Part shown: in pieces, positions 1-9,306 of the stretch
How the letters are laid out: every line of letters begins with the position of its first letter
How positions within the stretch are numbered: position 1 is the stretch's first letter
The notes under the pieces: generated by a model
Seen by the model: the letters and a program-made list of their open reading frames with translations, nothing else
Told to the model about the DNA's origin: nothing
Database searches by the model: none
Assembly (NCBI RefSeq): GCF_023721755.1
Contig: NZ_JAMDLH010000002.1
Span: 496,001 to 560,000, forward strand
Direction of reading: 5' to 3'
DNA from: Pleomorphomonas sp. NRK KF1
Lineage (GTDB): Bacteria > Pseudomonadota > Alphaproteobacteria > Rhizobiales > Pleomorphomonadaceae
DNA: 64,000 nucleotides
Program-made: the position numbers and the translations under genes

Positions 1-337
1 TGTTAGTCAGCACCCCGACCGTCGTGCCCGCTGCGAGCAGCCGTTCGATGAGAGCGAGCGTACCCGGAATGGGCCGCATGCCGAGCCGACGCGCCTCGAC
101 CCAATCCTTGATCTCCAGCGGATAGCCGAGGCGGTCGCGCCAGGAGGCGATATAGAGTTCCGGCGTCGGAAAGGCCCCACCGTCGGCCGCGGCTTCGAGC
201 CCCTCGCCCCAGATACGCTCGCTGATGAAGACGGGGTCGAGTCCGGTAACGCTGGCAATGTGGGCGATGCGATCGGCGCGCGTGTAGGTGTAGACGACAT
301 CGTCCATGTCGAACAAGGCGAGGCGGATGGGACGCAT
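1..337 (-). CDS. HAD-family hydrolase, N-terminal part (cut by window edge)
   Basis: The frame opens at the ATG read from 337 downwards and runs off the window, so only about 112 residues are visible. The N-terminus carries the HAD motif I pattern LFDMDDVVYTY, with the nucleophile and acid aspartates at residues 10 and 12. The last visible residues, VGVLTN, fit motif II. The stretch between them looks like a helical cap, as in phosphoglycolate-phosphatase or epoxide-hydrolase-like HAD enzymes. It lies 66 bases downstream of tldD on the same strand and may be cotranscribed. The substrate cannot be predicted. A GAGAAAG-like Shine-Dalgarno precedes the start. The HAD assignment is fairly secure; the subfamily is not. 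Confidence 0.75.
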   Translation of the reverse strand, partial: MRPIRLALFDMDDVVYTYTRADRIAHIASVTGLDPVFISERIWGEGLEAAADGGAFPTPELYIASWRDRLGYPLEIKDWVEARRLGMRPIPGTLALIERLLAAGTTVGVLTN

Positions 338-403
338 ACTGCTTTCTCGTTACGGCTCGGATGGCCACCGGGAACCGGTGCCGGCTGTTCGGCGCCTGAG
401 AGT

Positions 404-1825
404 TCAGGTCGCCGTACCGCCCACGGTGACCTGATCGATCCGGAGCGACGGCTGGCCGACGCCGACCGGCACGCTCTGCCCGGCCTTGCCGCACATGCCG
501 ATGCCCCTGTCGATTTCCAGGTCGTTGCCGATCATCGAGACCCGCTTCATTGCCTCGGGTCCATTGCCGATCAGCATGGCGCCCTTGATCGGCTCACCCA
601 CCTTGCCGTTCCGCACGCGATAGGCCTCCGTGCAATCGAATACGAACTTGCCGGAGGTGATGTCGACCTGCCCTCCGGAGAAGGAGACGGCGTAGATGCC
701 GTCCTTCACCGAGGCGATGATCTCCTCGCGGCTCTTGTCGCCCGAGAGCATGTAGGTATTGGTCATGCGCGGCATCGGCACATGCGCATAGGATTGCCGA
801 CGGCCGTTGCCGGTGGACTCGGCGCCCATCAGGCGGGCGTTCTGACGGTCCTGCATGTAGCCGACGAGACGCCCGTCCTCGATCAGCACCGTCTTCCGGC
901 TCGGCGTGCCCTCGTCGTCGATGGTCAGCGACCCGCGCGCGTCCGGCAAGGTGCCGTCATCGACGATGGTCACGCCCTTCGCCGCCACGTGCTCGCCCAT
1001 CAGCCCGGCGAAGGCGGAGGTCTTCTTGCGATTGAAATCGCCCTCGAGGCCATGCCCGACCGCTTCGTGCAATAGAACGCCCGTCCATCCGGGCCCTAGA
1101 ACGACATCGAAGGTTCCAGCCGGCGCCGGTTTCGCTTCGAGATTGACCAGGGCCTGACGGAGCGCCTCGTCGACGGCGTGTTGCCAACGATCGGGCGTGA
1201 TGAAGCCGTCGAGCGCCAGACGGCCGCCCTCGCCATAAGAGCCGCTCTCCTGGCGGTCGCCGCTGCCGGCGATCAGCGATACGTTGACGCGGACCAGCGG
1301 GCGCACGTCCCTGAGATGGACGCCGTCGGCGCGAATGATCTCGACGATCTTGTGGCTGGTGGTGATCGAGGCCGTCACCTGCCGCACGCGCGGGTCGCGG
1401 GCTCGCGCCCAGGCGTCAATCTCGGAAAGGAGCGCAACCTTGTCGGAGAACGCCGGCGAGAGCAGCGGATTGACGTCGCCGTAGAGCTTGCGGTTGGTCG
1501 GGCGCGGCGGCTCGGCAACCGTGCCGGCATAGCCCATCGAGACGGCCTTCACCGCGTCCGCGGCCCGACGCAGAGCCTTTTCCGAGAGATCGTCGGCGTG
1601 AGCATAGCCCACCGCCTCACCAGCGACCGCCCGCAGGCCGAACCCCTGGTTGACGTCGTAGGTGGCGGTCTTGAGGCGCCCATTGTCGAAAGCCAGCGCC
1701 TCGCCTTCCGAACGTTCCAGGTAGAGTTCGCCGTCGTCGGCTCCGGCGAGCGCATCGCGAACGAGGCGTTGCGTCGCGTCGGGATCGAGACCGGCGAGGG
1801 CGAGAAGATCATGGCGTTCGGTCAT
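404..1825 (-). CDS. tldD: Metalloprotease TldD (PmbA/TldD family)
   Basis: A 473-residue protein of the usual TldD length. It carries the metal-binding motif HEAVGH at residues 253-258, followed by GLEGD, which is diagnostic of TldD. Family members work as TldD/TldE (PmbA) heterodimers that degrade unfolded peptides and mature some modified peptides; the TldE partner is not in this window. The C-terminal part contains the conserved FDCTEAYRVR and IGNGPEAM stretches of the beta-barrel domain. The gene follows the IalB-type gene on the same strand, separated by 119 bases that include a hairpin, so it may have its own promoter. Cytoplasmic enzyme. Family assignment is secure; the physiological substrate is unknown. 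Confidence 0.95.
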   Translation of the reverse strand: MTERHDLLALAGLDPDATQRLVRDALAGADDGELYLERSEGEALAFDNGRLKTATYDVNQGFGLRAVAGEAVGYAHADDLSEKALRRAADAVKAVSMGYAGTVAEPPRPTNRKLYGDVNPLLSPAFSDKVALLSEIDAWARARDPRVRQVTASITTSHKIVEIIRADGVHLRDVRPLVRVNVSLIAGSGDRQESGSYGEGGRLALDGFITPDRWQHAVDEALRQALVNLEAKPAPAGTFDVVLGPGWTGVLLHEAVGHGLEGDFNRKKTSAFAGLMGEHVAAKGVTIVDDGTLPDARGSLTIDDEGTPSRKTVLIEDGRLVGYMQDRQNARLMGAESTGNGRRQSYAHVPMPRMTNTYMLSGDKSREEIIASVKDGIYAVSFSGGQVDITSGKFVFDCTEAYRVRNGKVGEPIKGAMLIGNGPEAMKRVSMIGNDLEIDRGIGMCGKAGQSVPVGVGQPSLRIDQVTVGGTAT

Positions 1826-1875
1826 CGGCGGCGGCGCCCCATGTTAAGGAGGATCGCTTCCTCCATAAATGCAAA

Positions 1876-1901
1876 CGTCCGGCGGCTCCAGCCTCCGGAC
1901 G
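1876..1901 (-). terminator. Hairpin downstream of the IalB-type gene
   Basis: CGTCCGG (1876-1882) pairs perfectly with CCGGACG (1895-1901), with an inner GGC/GCC extension and a four-base loop. Read on the minus strand, the stem is followed by a T-rich stretch (GTTTGCATTTAT). It sits between the IalB-type gene and tldD and is a plausible weak intrinsic terminator. Confidence 0.45.
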
Positions 1902-1944
1902 CGCAACATGTCGTGTTTCGGGCAGGCCCACGCAAGTGCGGCAC

Positions 1945-2475
1945 TCACGGCAGGGCGTCGAAACCTTCCTTGAAGCCCTTCAACGAGATCGGAATGCCGA
2001 TGCCGTCTTCCGGGGAATCGTAGATGATGAACAGCGCCTTGCCGCCCTTCTCGAGCTGGCCGACGAGATCGTCCTGCAAGACCACCTCAGCATAGCAGCC
2101 GCGCGCCCGACAGCGGACAAAGCCGACGCGACCGATGTCCTTGTCGTCGATGCGAAGGCCAAGACCGGCCATCAGGTAGACGCCGAGCGGGGCCAGAACG
2201 CGCATGATCCTGGCCTTCTTGTCGACCGTCTTCACGATCAGCACGGACAGACCGATATTGTCGCGGTCCTCGGCGGTGACGTTTTGCACCATGGCGCACT
2301 GCTTGTCGCGAGCGCCAACAGGCTGGTCGCACCGGATCTGCCAGTCGCCATGCACGGACTCCACCTTGCCATCGACGAACTCCTGCGCCGCCGCCGAGGA
2401 GAGCGCCGCCGGCAGCGAGCCCATGGCGAGCAGAACGGAAAGGCAGGCGGAAAGAACGGTCCTCATGACGGTCAT
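1945..2475 (-). CDS. Invasion-associated locus B (IalB) family periplasmic protein
   Basis: A 176-residue protein with an N-terminal signal peptide (hydrophobic residues about 5-30, ending near the AAAQ of SSAAAQEF). The mature part has the IalB pattern: a GDWQIRC start, an RDKQCAMVQ segment with paired cysteines, the central LxVLIVKTVDK strand, a CRARGCYAEV cysteine pair, and a terminal ISLKGFKEGFDAL. IalB is known from Bartonella as an erythrocyte-invasion factor, but homologues occur in most free-living Hyphomicrobiales, where the role is unclear. An alternative start at residue 4 would not change the mature protein. It lies 93 bases downstream of the GGDEF-EAL gene. Family call is strong; a virulence role should not be inferred. 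Confidence 0.88.
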   Translation of the reverse strand: MTVMRTVLSACLSVLLAMGSLPAALSSAAAQEFVDGKVESVHGDWQIRCDQPVGARDKQCAMVQNVTAEDRDNIGLSVLIVKTVDKKARIMRVLAPLGVYLMAGLGLRIDDKDIGRVGFVRCRARGCYAEVVLQDDLVGQLEKGGKALFIIYDSPEDGIGIPISLKGFKEGFDALP

Positions 2476-2568
2476 GATCCTCTCGTCAACGTCCCAGACC
2501 CTAGAGATTGGCGGCGAATCGCCGCCCGGTCCTTATTCCCACACTTGCGGCGGCACGAAAAGAGAGCG

Positions 2569-5562
2569 TCAGGCGGCCGGCGGGCCGCTGGCCGCTTCGC
2601 CAACCGCCACGGTCGAGGCGCCCGGCACTCGCTCCAGCACGCGCAACGGCGCGTCGGGAACGGCGACCGGCGCCACCTTGGCGACCGCCTTCTTCGCCTT
2701 CTCCATCAGCTTGCGCACCTCGTCGGCGCTCATCGGCGACCCGAAAAGGTAACCTTCGAGGTAATCGGCGCCAAGGTTGGCGACATCGTCGAGGTCGACG
2801 GCGCGGTCGACACCTTCCACCACCAGTTCCAGTTCGAGATCGTGGGCGAGCGAAGCGATGGTCCTCAAAAGAGCCTGCCGATGACGGCCGGAACTCCTCA
2901 GCACGTTCTGGTCGACCTTGAGCGTGCCCGGCGGCAACCGCTGCAGATAGCTCAACGAGGAAAAGCCCATGCCGAACTCGTCGACGGCAAAGCCTGCCCC
3001 GAGCTCCTTGATCTTCATCAGCATCTGCAGCGAGAACTCCGGACTTTCCATCAGCAAGCCTTCGGAGAACTCGAGGTGCAGCACGTCGCGCGGCAAACCG
3101 GTCCGTGACAGGATGGCCTTCACGTCATTGAGCAGTTCGTGGCGAAGCAGTTGCCGGTTCGACAGGTTGACCGACATGGTCAGCGTATCGCCGAAGGGCA
3201 GATGGTCACGCCAGTCGGCCAGTTGCCGCGCTGCCCTGTCGAGCAGGAACATGCCGAGCTGCACAACGAGGCCGGAGCGCACGGCGATCGGCATGAACTC
3301 GGCCGGCGGAATCGAACCCTTGCGTGGATGGTTCCAGCGCAACAGCGCCTCGAAGCCAGCCACGGAACGGTCGCCGGCCCGGATGACCGGCTGGTAGAGT
3401 ACCGTCAGCTCGCCCTTGTCGATGGCGCCGCGCAGATCCTGTTCGAGCGACGTGAGATCGGCCGACATGATGCGTAGCGCCGGGCGGAAGGTCTCGATGC
3501 GATCGCCACCAAGCTTCTTGGCAAAGGCAAGCGCGATCTCGGCATCCTGCATCAGGGTTCGGGCTTCCTTGTCGTCGGCATCGGGCACGGCGATGCCGAT
3601 GGAAGCGGTCAGGAACACTTCCTTCTCGCCAACGACGATCGGCGCGCGAACCGCCCGCTTGACGGTATCGGCAAAGGCGGCGAGCCGGTCGGAAGCCTGC
3701 TCGGACACCAGCACGATGCCGAAGCGGTCGCCTTCGAGGCGTGACAGGGTGTCGAGCGGCTTGACGAGACGGCCAAGGCGGCGCGCCAACGTCAGCAGGA
3801 TTGTGTCACCCACCGACAGGCCCAGCGTTTCGTTGACCTGCCGGAAGCGATCGAGGTCGACGAGGAAGACGGCAGGCCGACGCTGGTTGTCCACCTTGGC
3901 GCGAACAAGGTCGGAGGACAGCCGATCGATGTAGAGCTCGCGGTTCGGCAACGAGGTGAGGTTGTCGTGGATGGCGTCGGACAGCAGGCGCTCCTGCGCC
4001 AGCTTCATGTCGGTGATGTCGAGCAGCGTACCGACGCAGCGGATTACCTCGCCGTCCGAACCGAGGATCGGGCGAGCGCGCAGACGGAACCACTGGTAAT
4101 GGCCATCCTGGGCCCGCATGCGGAAGGTCTGGCTGAGGCGGCCCTTGCGCGTCTCGACAACGGCGTCGAGCGTCGCCTTGAAGCGCTCCCGGTCCTGCGG
4201 GTGCAGATAGTCGAGCCAATCGCGCGCCGGTCCCTCGAGGCGACCGCGCTTGAGCCCGAGACTCTCCTCGGCTTCGGCCGACGTGACGATCTGGTCGGCG
4301 AGCACGTCCCAGTCCCAGATCATGTCGCCGGAACCGGTGAGCGCCAGCGCCTTGCGCTCGCTGTCGTCCACCTGCCCCTGCGTGATGGCGCCGCCCGCGA
4401 AGGCATGCTGCATGACGGTGAAGCCGAGCAGCAGGACGACCAGCACGAGGCCACCGGCCAGCGCCGGCTGGGCCAGGTCGCTGACAAGGCGCCCAGACAC
4501 GGCAAGACCGGTTCCGGCCAGCCAGGCGAGGAACACGAGCCAGGTCGGCACCAGCATGATCGCCCGATCGTAGCCTCGCAGAGCCAGCGCCACGATCAGC
4601 ACGAAACCGACGCCGCCGAGCGCTGCCAGCACCATGCGGGCGATGCCGGCGGTGATCGAGGGATCGTAAAGGGCAAGCGCGAACAGGCCGGTCAACGCCA
4701 GAAGCGTGATCAGCATCACGTGGCTATAGCGCACGTGCCACCGATTGAGATTGAGATAGGCGTAGAGGAAGATCACCATGGTGACGGCGATCATCACCTC
4801 CGACCCGGCGCGGTAGAGCTGATCGGTTCCCGAGCCGACGGCGAACACCTTGTTCCAGAAACCGAAGTCGATGCAGAGGTAGGCGAGCACCGCCCAAGCC
4901 AACGCTGCCGTGGCCGGGAACATCATCGATCCCTTGACCACGAACAGGATGGTCAGGAACAGGGCAAGAAGGCCGGAGATGCCAAGCACGATGCCACGGT
5001 AGAGCGTGTAGGCGTTGACGCTATCCTTGTAGGCGTTGGGCTCCCAGAGGCCGATCTGCGGCAGGTCGCGTGTTCTGAGCTCGACAACGAAGGTGACCAC
5101 GGTGCCGGGGTCGAGCGTCACCAGGAAGACGTCGGAGTCCTGACTGCTCTGCCGCTCCGGGGCGAAGCCGGAACTCGGCGTGATGGCCGCGATGCGCGAA
5201 GCGCCGAGGTCGGGCCACATGACGCGCGAGCCGACCAGATGGAAATGCGGGGCGACGATCAACCGGTCGAGCTGCAGATCCGACTGGTTGGAGAGCGAGA
5301 ACACCACCCAGGACGGGTTGGAATCGATGCCCTTGGCGCGAACCTCGATGCGGCGGACAACCCCATCGGGCCCGGGGGCCGTGGAAACCTGGATGGAGTT
5401 GCCGGCATCGCGCCGGTACTCCACGGCATGGGTGAGATCGAGCGCCTTGACGTCGGGTTCGACGAGAATGGGCTCGGCAGCCAGCGCGAGATGAGGGGCC
5501 AGGCCGGCGGCAAACACCAGCAGAAACAATGCGACAGCGGCGCGGACGAAGGCCAAGGACAC
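2569..5562 (-). CDS. Membrane PAS-GGDEF-EAL protein with degenerate catalytic motifs
   Basis: A 997-residue sensor. Order: signal-like hydrophobic segment (residues 5-28), a periplasmic beta-rich domain (30-180) resembling 7TMR-DISM extracellular regions, about seven membrane segments (190-395), a PAS domain (405-525), GGDEF (530-695) and EAL (705-955). The GGDEF signature is changed to EGDRF (residues 610-614), which argues against cyclase activity. The EAL domain keeps FEALLRW (737-743), VNLSNRQ and VVEGVD. However, the metal-binding DDFG motif reads DEFG (861-864), and the usual Q of the QGY motif is E (LEGYLFG). It may be a weak phosphodiesterase or a cyclic-di-GMP receptor. It follows the RimJ-like GNAT gene after 188 bases on the same strand. 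Domain architecture is secure; activity is inferred to be reduced. Confidence 0.9.
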   Translation of the reverse strand: MSLAFVRAAVALFLLVFAAGLAPHLALAAEPILVEPDVKALDLTHAVEYRRDAGNSIQVSTAPGPDGVVRRIEVRAKGIDSNPSWVVFSLSNQSDLQLDRLIVAPHFHLVGSRVMWPDLGASRIAAITPSSGFAPERQSSQDSDVFLVTLDPGTVVTFVVELRTRDLPQIGLWEPNAYKDSVNAYTLYRGIVLGISGLLALFLTILFVVKGSMMFPATAALAWAVLAYLCIDFGFWNKVFAVGSGTDQLYRAGSEVMIAVTMVIFLYAYLNLNRWHVRYSHVMLITLLALTGLFALALYDPSITAGIARMVLAALGGVGFVLIVALALRGYDRAIMLVPTWLVFLAWLAGTGLAVSGRLVSDLAQPALAGGLVLVVLLLGFTVMQHAFAGGAITQGQVDDSERKALALTGSGDMIWDWDVLADQIVTSAEAEESLGLKRGRLEGPARDWLDYLHPQDRERFKATLDAVVETRKGRLSQTFRMRAQDGHYQWFRLRARPILGSDGEVIRCVGTLLDITDMKLAQERLLSDAIHDNLTSLPNRELYIDRLSSDLVRAKVDNQRRPAVFLVDLDRFRQVNETLGLSVGDTILLTLARRLGRLVKPLDTLSRLEGDRFGIVLVSEQASDRLAAFADTVKRAVRAPIVVGEKEVFLTASIGIAVPDADDKEARTLMQDAEIALAFAKKLGGDRIETFRPALRIMSADLTSLEQDLRGAIDKGELTVLYQPVIRAGDRSVAGFEALLRWNHPRKGSIPPAEFMPIAVRSGLVVQLGMFLLDRAARQLADWRDHLPFGDTLTMSVNLSNRQLLRHELLNDVKAILSRTGLPRDVLHLEFSEGLLMESPEFSLQMLMKIKELGAGFAVDEFGMGFSSLSYLQRLPPGTLKVDQNVLRSSGRHRQALLRTIASLAHDLELELVVEGVDRAVDLDDVANLGADYLEGYLFGSPMSADEVRKLMEKAKKAVAKVAPVAVPDAPLRVLERVPGASTVAVGEAASGPPAA

Positions 5563-5750
5563 TCTCCAGCTCGACTGGCGAACAGTTCGGTTTCATGGAC
5601 CGCGCCGGACACGCGGCGGCTCGTATCAGAAGGCGCGGAAGCCGCGACAGCGCCCGCTCCAAATCCTTCGCGCAACAACCTTCGAAAGCGCGTTCGGAGA
5701 GATATAGCCGAGGACGGCGGCCATGCAAACCGCCCGTTCGGCGCCCTCGA

Positions 5751-6338
5751 TCAGGCTGTGTCGTCCTCGGTCGCCATGTGCGAGAGCAGCACGTGGTCCT
5801 GCCAGCGACCATCGATCATGAGATAGCGTTTCGCATAGCCTTCGCGAACGAATCCGGCTTTTTCGAGAAGACCGAGGGAGCGGTCGTTGCCGGGGATGCA
5901 GGCCGCTTCGACGCGATGCAGCCTCAGCTCGTCAAAACAGAACTTAAGGACAAGATCCACAGCCCGCCGCATGTAGCCGCGACCGGCATGACGCGCGCTC
6001 ATCCAGTAGCCGAGGCAGCAGCTCTGGGAGACGCCACGGCGGATGTTGGATAGCGTGATACCTCCAAGGAGCGCGTCGTCGTCGCGACGGAAGATCAGGA
6101 AGGCGAATCCTGTCTGCTCGGCCGCCTCGCGCTGGACCCGGCGAACGCGGCGCTTGAAGGAGGCCCGCGTCAAATCCTCAGCCGACCACGTCGGCTCCCA
6201 AGGTTTCAGGAAGGCATGACTCTCGGAGCGCTCGTTGACCCAGGCCGAATAATCGGACACCGCCGGCAACCGAAGGGAAACGACGTCGTCCGTCAGCGTC
6301 GGAAGGGTTCCCGAAGCCACGACGCCGAAAAAAGTCAT
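5751..6338 (-). CDS. RimJ/RimL-type GNAT N-acetyltransferase
   Basis: A 195-residue GNAT protein. Residues 15-40 form the N-terminal strand-helix LRLPAVSDYSAW. The acetyl-CoA binding region follows LLGGITLSN and includes LGYWMSARHAGRGYM, a variant of the R/Q-x-x-G-x-G/A motif. The C-terminal NDRSLGLLEKAGFVREG is typical of RimJ-like enzymes. These acetylate protein N-termini (often ribosomal protein S5) or small molecules. The start overlaps the stop of the upstream M16 gene in an ATGA arrangement, so the pair is translationally coupled. The same gene order (thrC, M16 peptidase, GNAT) is known from other Hyphomicrobiales. The substrate is unknown. Confidence 0.88.
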   Translation of the reverse strand: MTFFGVVASGTLPTLTDDVVSLRLPAVSDYSAWVNERSESHAFLKPWEPTWSAEDLTRASFKRRVRRVQREAAEQTGFAFLIFRRDDDALLGGITLSNIRRGVSQSCCLGYWMSARHAGRGYMRRAVDLVLKFCFDELRLHRVEAACIPGNDRSLGLLEKAGFVREGYAKRYLMIDGRWQDHVLLSHMATEDDTA

Positions 6339-7615
6339 GCTGCGCTCGCCTTGGTCGACACCGCGCTGGCCGCGATCGAGCCAGCCGACGGCACCTTGGC
6401 AATCGGACCGATGGCCGCCAGCGTCGGATTGGGCGCGACATTGATCTTCTCGAGGAACTCGCAGATCTTCTGCGGCGTCACGGCATTGATACGCGTCACC
6501 AGTTCGTCGAGCGGCAGGATACGCCCGTGGAACATGATGTGACGGGCAATCTGGCCGGCCCGTGCCACAGGGCTTTCCAGAGCCATCAGAAGGCCAGCGC
6601 GAAGCTGCGATTGCGCGCGCTTGACCTCGACCTCAGTGACCGCCCTCGACGCGCGGGCGATCTCGTTCATGGTTTCCTCGACCACAGCGCCGGCGTCGCG
6701 CTCGCCCGTCGCCGCCGATATGCCGAAAATGCCCGCGTCCTCGAACCCCCAGTGGAAGGCGTAAATGGAGTAACAGAGGCCGCGCTTCTCTCGGATCTCC
6801 TGGAAAAGTCGCGACGACATGCCGCCTCCCAGGATGGACGAGGCGATCTGGGCGGTGATGTAGTCCTCATCGCCATAGGCGATGCCGGGGAAACCAAGCA
6901 CGACCTGCGCTTCCATAAGGTCGCGTTCCTCGCGCGCCTCGCCGCCGACATAGACCGCACGCTCGGGAGCGATCGATTCCGCTTCGCCAAAATGCTGGAA
7001 CTTGCGGCGGGCCATTCGCACCAGATCGCGGTGCCCGAGCTTGCCGGCAGCGGCGATGACGGTCCTGCCGCCTGTGTAGTGACGCCCGAGATAGCCGCGC
7101 AGGGCATCGTCGGAGAAGCCCTTCACCGTCTCGATCGAGCCGAGGATCGGGCGACCGATCGCCTGACCGGGGAAAGCGGCTTGCTGGAACATGTCGAAGA
7201 CGAAGTCTTCCGGCGCATCGAGCGCGGCGCCGATTTCCTGGCCGATGACATGCTTCTCGCGATCAAGCTCCTCCGGCTCGAACTTCGAGTTCTGAAGGAT
7301 GTCGGAGAGAATATCCAGGGCGAGCGGCACGTCTCCGGCCAGCACTCGCGCATAGTAGCTGGTGCTTTCGATGGAGGTGGCGGCATTCACTTCGCCGCCG
7401 ACATTCTCGATCTCCTCGGCAATGTCCTTGGCCGAACGCTTCTTGGTTCCCTTGAAGGCCATATGCTCGAGAAGGTGGGAGATGCCGTTCTCGTCAGCCG
7501 CCTCCGATCGCGATCCGGCCGCCACCCAGACGCCCAGCGCCGCCGAAGCCAGATGCGGCATGGAATGGGTGACGACGGTGATGCCGTTATCCAACTTGGT
7601 TACTTCGACGGCCAT
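6335..7615 (-). CDS. M16-family zinc peptidase (mitochondrial-processing-peptidase-like)
   Basis: From the ATG at 7615 the product is about 426 residues, as expected for single-unit M16B peptidases. The inverted zinc motif HLLEH lies at residues 47-51 with the distal glutamates downstream, so the enzyme looks active. I chose 7615 rather than the longer frame from 7756 because a GGGAGGAAAT Shine-Dalgarno lies just upstream of it and because MAVEVTKLDNGITVV matches the family N-terminus. The homologues resemble the beta subunit of the mitochondrial processing peptidase and usually follow thrC in this order. The stop overlaps the start of the GNAT gene. The bacterial substrate is unknown. Confidence 0.92.
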   Translation of the reverse strand: MAVEVTKLDNGITVVTHSMPHLASAALGVWVAAGSRSEAADENGISHLLEHMAFKGTKKRSAKDIAEEIENVGGEVNAATSIESTSYYARVLAGDVPLALDILSDILQNSKFEPEELDREKHVIGQEIGAALDAPEDFVFDMFQQAAFPGQAIGRPILGSIETVKGFSDDALRGYLGRHYTGGRTVIAAAGKLGHRDLVRMARRKFQHFGEAESIAPERAVYVGGEAREERDLMEAQVVLGFPGIAYGDEDYITAQIASSILGGGMSSRLFQEIREKRGLCYSIYAFHWGFEDAGIFGISAATGERDAGAVVEETMNEIARASRAVTEVEVKRAQSQLRAGLLMALESPVARAGQIARHIMFHGRILPLDELVTRINAVTPQKICEFLEKINVAPNPTLAAIGPIAKVPSAGSIAASAVSTKASAA

Positions 7616-7645
7616 CCGACCATTTCCTCCCTCGTGGTTCGGCCC

Positions 7646-7686
7646 GACACTTGCACTCGCTCGATACAGGTCTCCCGGCAAATGTC
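7646..7686. repeat. Palindromic element, copy 1 (upstream of the M16 gene)
   Basis: GACACTTGCACTCGC at 7646-7660 and GCAAATGTC at 7678-7686 form an imperfect inverted repeat around a short spacer. A near-identical arrangement (GACATTTGCACTCGC ... GCAAATGTC) occurs at 14621-14662 between chvI and chvG. The two copies share the 15-base left arm with one difference and the 9-base right arm exactly. Confidence 0.55.
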
Positions 7687-7753
7687 GCCCCCAGGAGAAC
7701 CCCGAGCAGACCCTTGTTCCGGTGGGGCTTTTGAACTCGGCATTTGTGCCCGT

Positions 7754-7782
7754 CATGATGTCAGGCAGGATTCAAATGTCAA
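7754..7782 (-). promoter_or_regulatory. Possible sigma70-type promoter for the M16 gene
   Basis: On the minus strand, TTGACA (7782-7777) matches the -35 consensus and is followed after 17 bases by ATCATG (7759-7754), a poor -10. It lies in the 290-base gap between thrC and the M16 start, in the right orientation. The weak -10 keeps confidence low. Confidence 0.3.
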
Positions 7783-7905
7783 ATTCACTCCACACCAAGG
7801 TCAGCTTTTGTTGCGAACTCTGCATGGAACGACGCGCCACTCAACACAAAGTTTCACGTGTCTCTTCACTTTTGACGGCGTAGCCCCTCCCTCCGGCCAC
7901 GCCGT

Positions 7906-9306
7906 TCAGGCCAGAACCCGCGCCCGCTGGCGAATGAAGCCCTCGACGGTGGCGAGATCGTTGGAGAGCACCGTCATGCGCTCCGACCTCTGCATCAGAT
8001 CGCCGAGGAACGCCGGCAAGGCCGGTCGTTCGCCGGTGGCGGCACCCACCGCATCGGGGAACTTGGCCGGATGGGCGGTCGCAAGCGTCACCATCGGCAC
8101 CACGCCACCGGTGAAGGCCTCGGCCACGACAACGCCGTTGCCGCCGTGGGTATCGATCAGATAGCCGGCCTCGCTTCGCAGTCGCCGGATAAGCTCCGCC
8201 GTCGCTTCGACCGATGCCCGCCCGGCGCCGAACTCCTTGCGGATACCGGCATAAGCCGCCTCGGGCAACGTGAAGGCGCCCGACTGGGACAGGGTGTGCA
8301 TCAGGCGGGTGACGACGCCCGCATCACGACCACAGGCCTCGAAGACGAGACGTTCGAAGTTTGAGGAGACCTCGATGTCCATCGACGGCGAGGTCGACGG
8401 CAAGACGCCGGTCGCCTCGTAGCGCCCGGTCTCGAGCGTGCGGGCGAGGATGTCGTTGACATTGGTGGCGATCACCAGCTTCTCGATGGGCAGCCCCATC
8501 TTCTTGGCGACATAGCCGGCGAAAATATCGCCGAAGTTGCCCGTCGGCACGGTGAAGGACACCTTGCGGGCCGGTGCGCCGAGCGCCACGGCCGCGACGA
8601 AATAGTAGACGACCTGCGCTGCGATACGCCCCCAGTTGATCGAGTTGACGCCCGAGAGGCAGAGTTCGTCGCGGAAGGCAAAGTGATTGAACATGCCCTT
8701 CACGAGCCCCTGGGCATCGTCGAACGTGCCTTCCAGGGCGATGCAATGGACATTGCCGTCGGCCACCGTCGTCATCTGTCGCCGCTGTACGTCCGAGACG
8801 CGACCATTGGGGAAAAGGATGAAGATGTCGGTGTTGTCGCGCCCGCGGAAGGCCTCGATCGCCGCGCCGCCGGTGTCGCCGGAAGTGGCGCCGACGATGG
8901 TGGCTCGCATGCCGCGTTGGCCGAGCACATGATCCATCAGGCGGGCGAGCAGTTGCATCGCCACGTCCTTGAAGGCGAGCGTCGGCCCATGGAACAGCTC
9001 AAGCAGGAAATGGTCGGGGGCGATCTGAACCAGCGGCGTCACTGCCGGATGACGGAACGTACCGGTATAGGCGGCGTCGATCATCCGCCGAAGATCGGCA
9101 TCGGCGATGTCGCCATCCACGAAGCGCGAAATCACCTCGAAGGCGATATCGGCGTAGGGACGGCCGGCGAAGGACGCGATGGTCGCCGCATCGAGCGTCG
9201 GCCATGTCTGCGGTACGTAGAGACCGCCGTCGCGGGCGAGACCGGCGAGAACGACGTCGGAAAATCCGAGAACGGGGGCGTTGCCACGGGTGCTGACGTA
9301 TTTCAT
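7906..9306 (-). CDS. thrC: Threonine synthase
   Basis: A 466-residue PLP enzyme converting O-phosphohomoserine to threonine. The N-terminus MKYVSTRG and the PLP-lysine segment HGPTLAFKD (lysine 113) are characteristic of the fungal/proteobacterial thrC class. The phosphate-binding GATSGDTGGAA follows. The length fits the family (about 465). It is cytoplasmic, the last step of threonine synthesis. Divergent from the patatin-like gene, with 188 bases between starts. Downstream on the same strand are the M16 and GNAT genes, the usual order in Hyphomicrobiales. Confidence 0.97.
   Translation of the reverse strand: MKYVSTRGNAPVLGFSDVVLAGLARDGGLYVPQTWPTLDAATIASFAGRPYADIAFEVISRFVDGDIADADLRRMIDAAYTGTFRHPAVTPLVQIAPDHFLLELFHGPTLAFKDVAMQLLARLMDHVLGQRGMRATIVGATSGDTGGAAIEAFRGRDNTDIFILFPNGRVSDVQRRQMTTVADGNVHCIALEGTFDDAQGLVKGMFNHFAFRDELCLSGVNSINWGRIAAQVVYYFVAAVALGAPARKVSFTVPTGNFGDIFAGYVAKKMGLPIEKLVIATNVNDILARTLETGRYEATGVLPSTSPSMDIEVSSNFERLVFEACGRDAGVVTRLMHTLSQSGAFTLPEAAYAGIRKEFGAGRASVEATAELIRRLRSEAGYLIDTHGGNGVVVAEAFTGGVVPMVTLATAHPAKFPDAVGAATGERPALPAFLGDLMQRSERMTVLSNDLATVEGFIRQRARVLA

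Noticed and set aside
1945-2475. IalB-family gene as evidence of a pathogen
   Set aside because: IalB-like proteins are widespread in free-living Hyphomicrobiales; the family name does not imply virulence.
3967-5826. 619-codon plus-strand frame over the PAS-GGDEF-EAL gene
   Set aside because: Antisense shadow without recognisable domains; the minus-strand protein is well supported.
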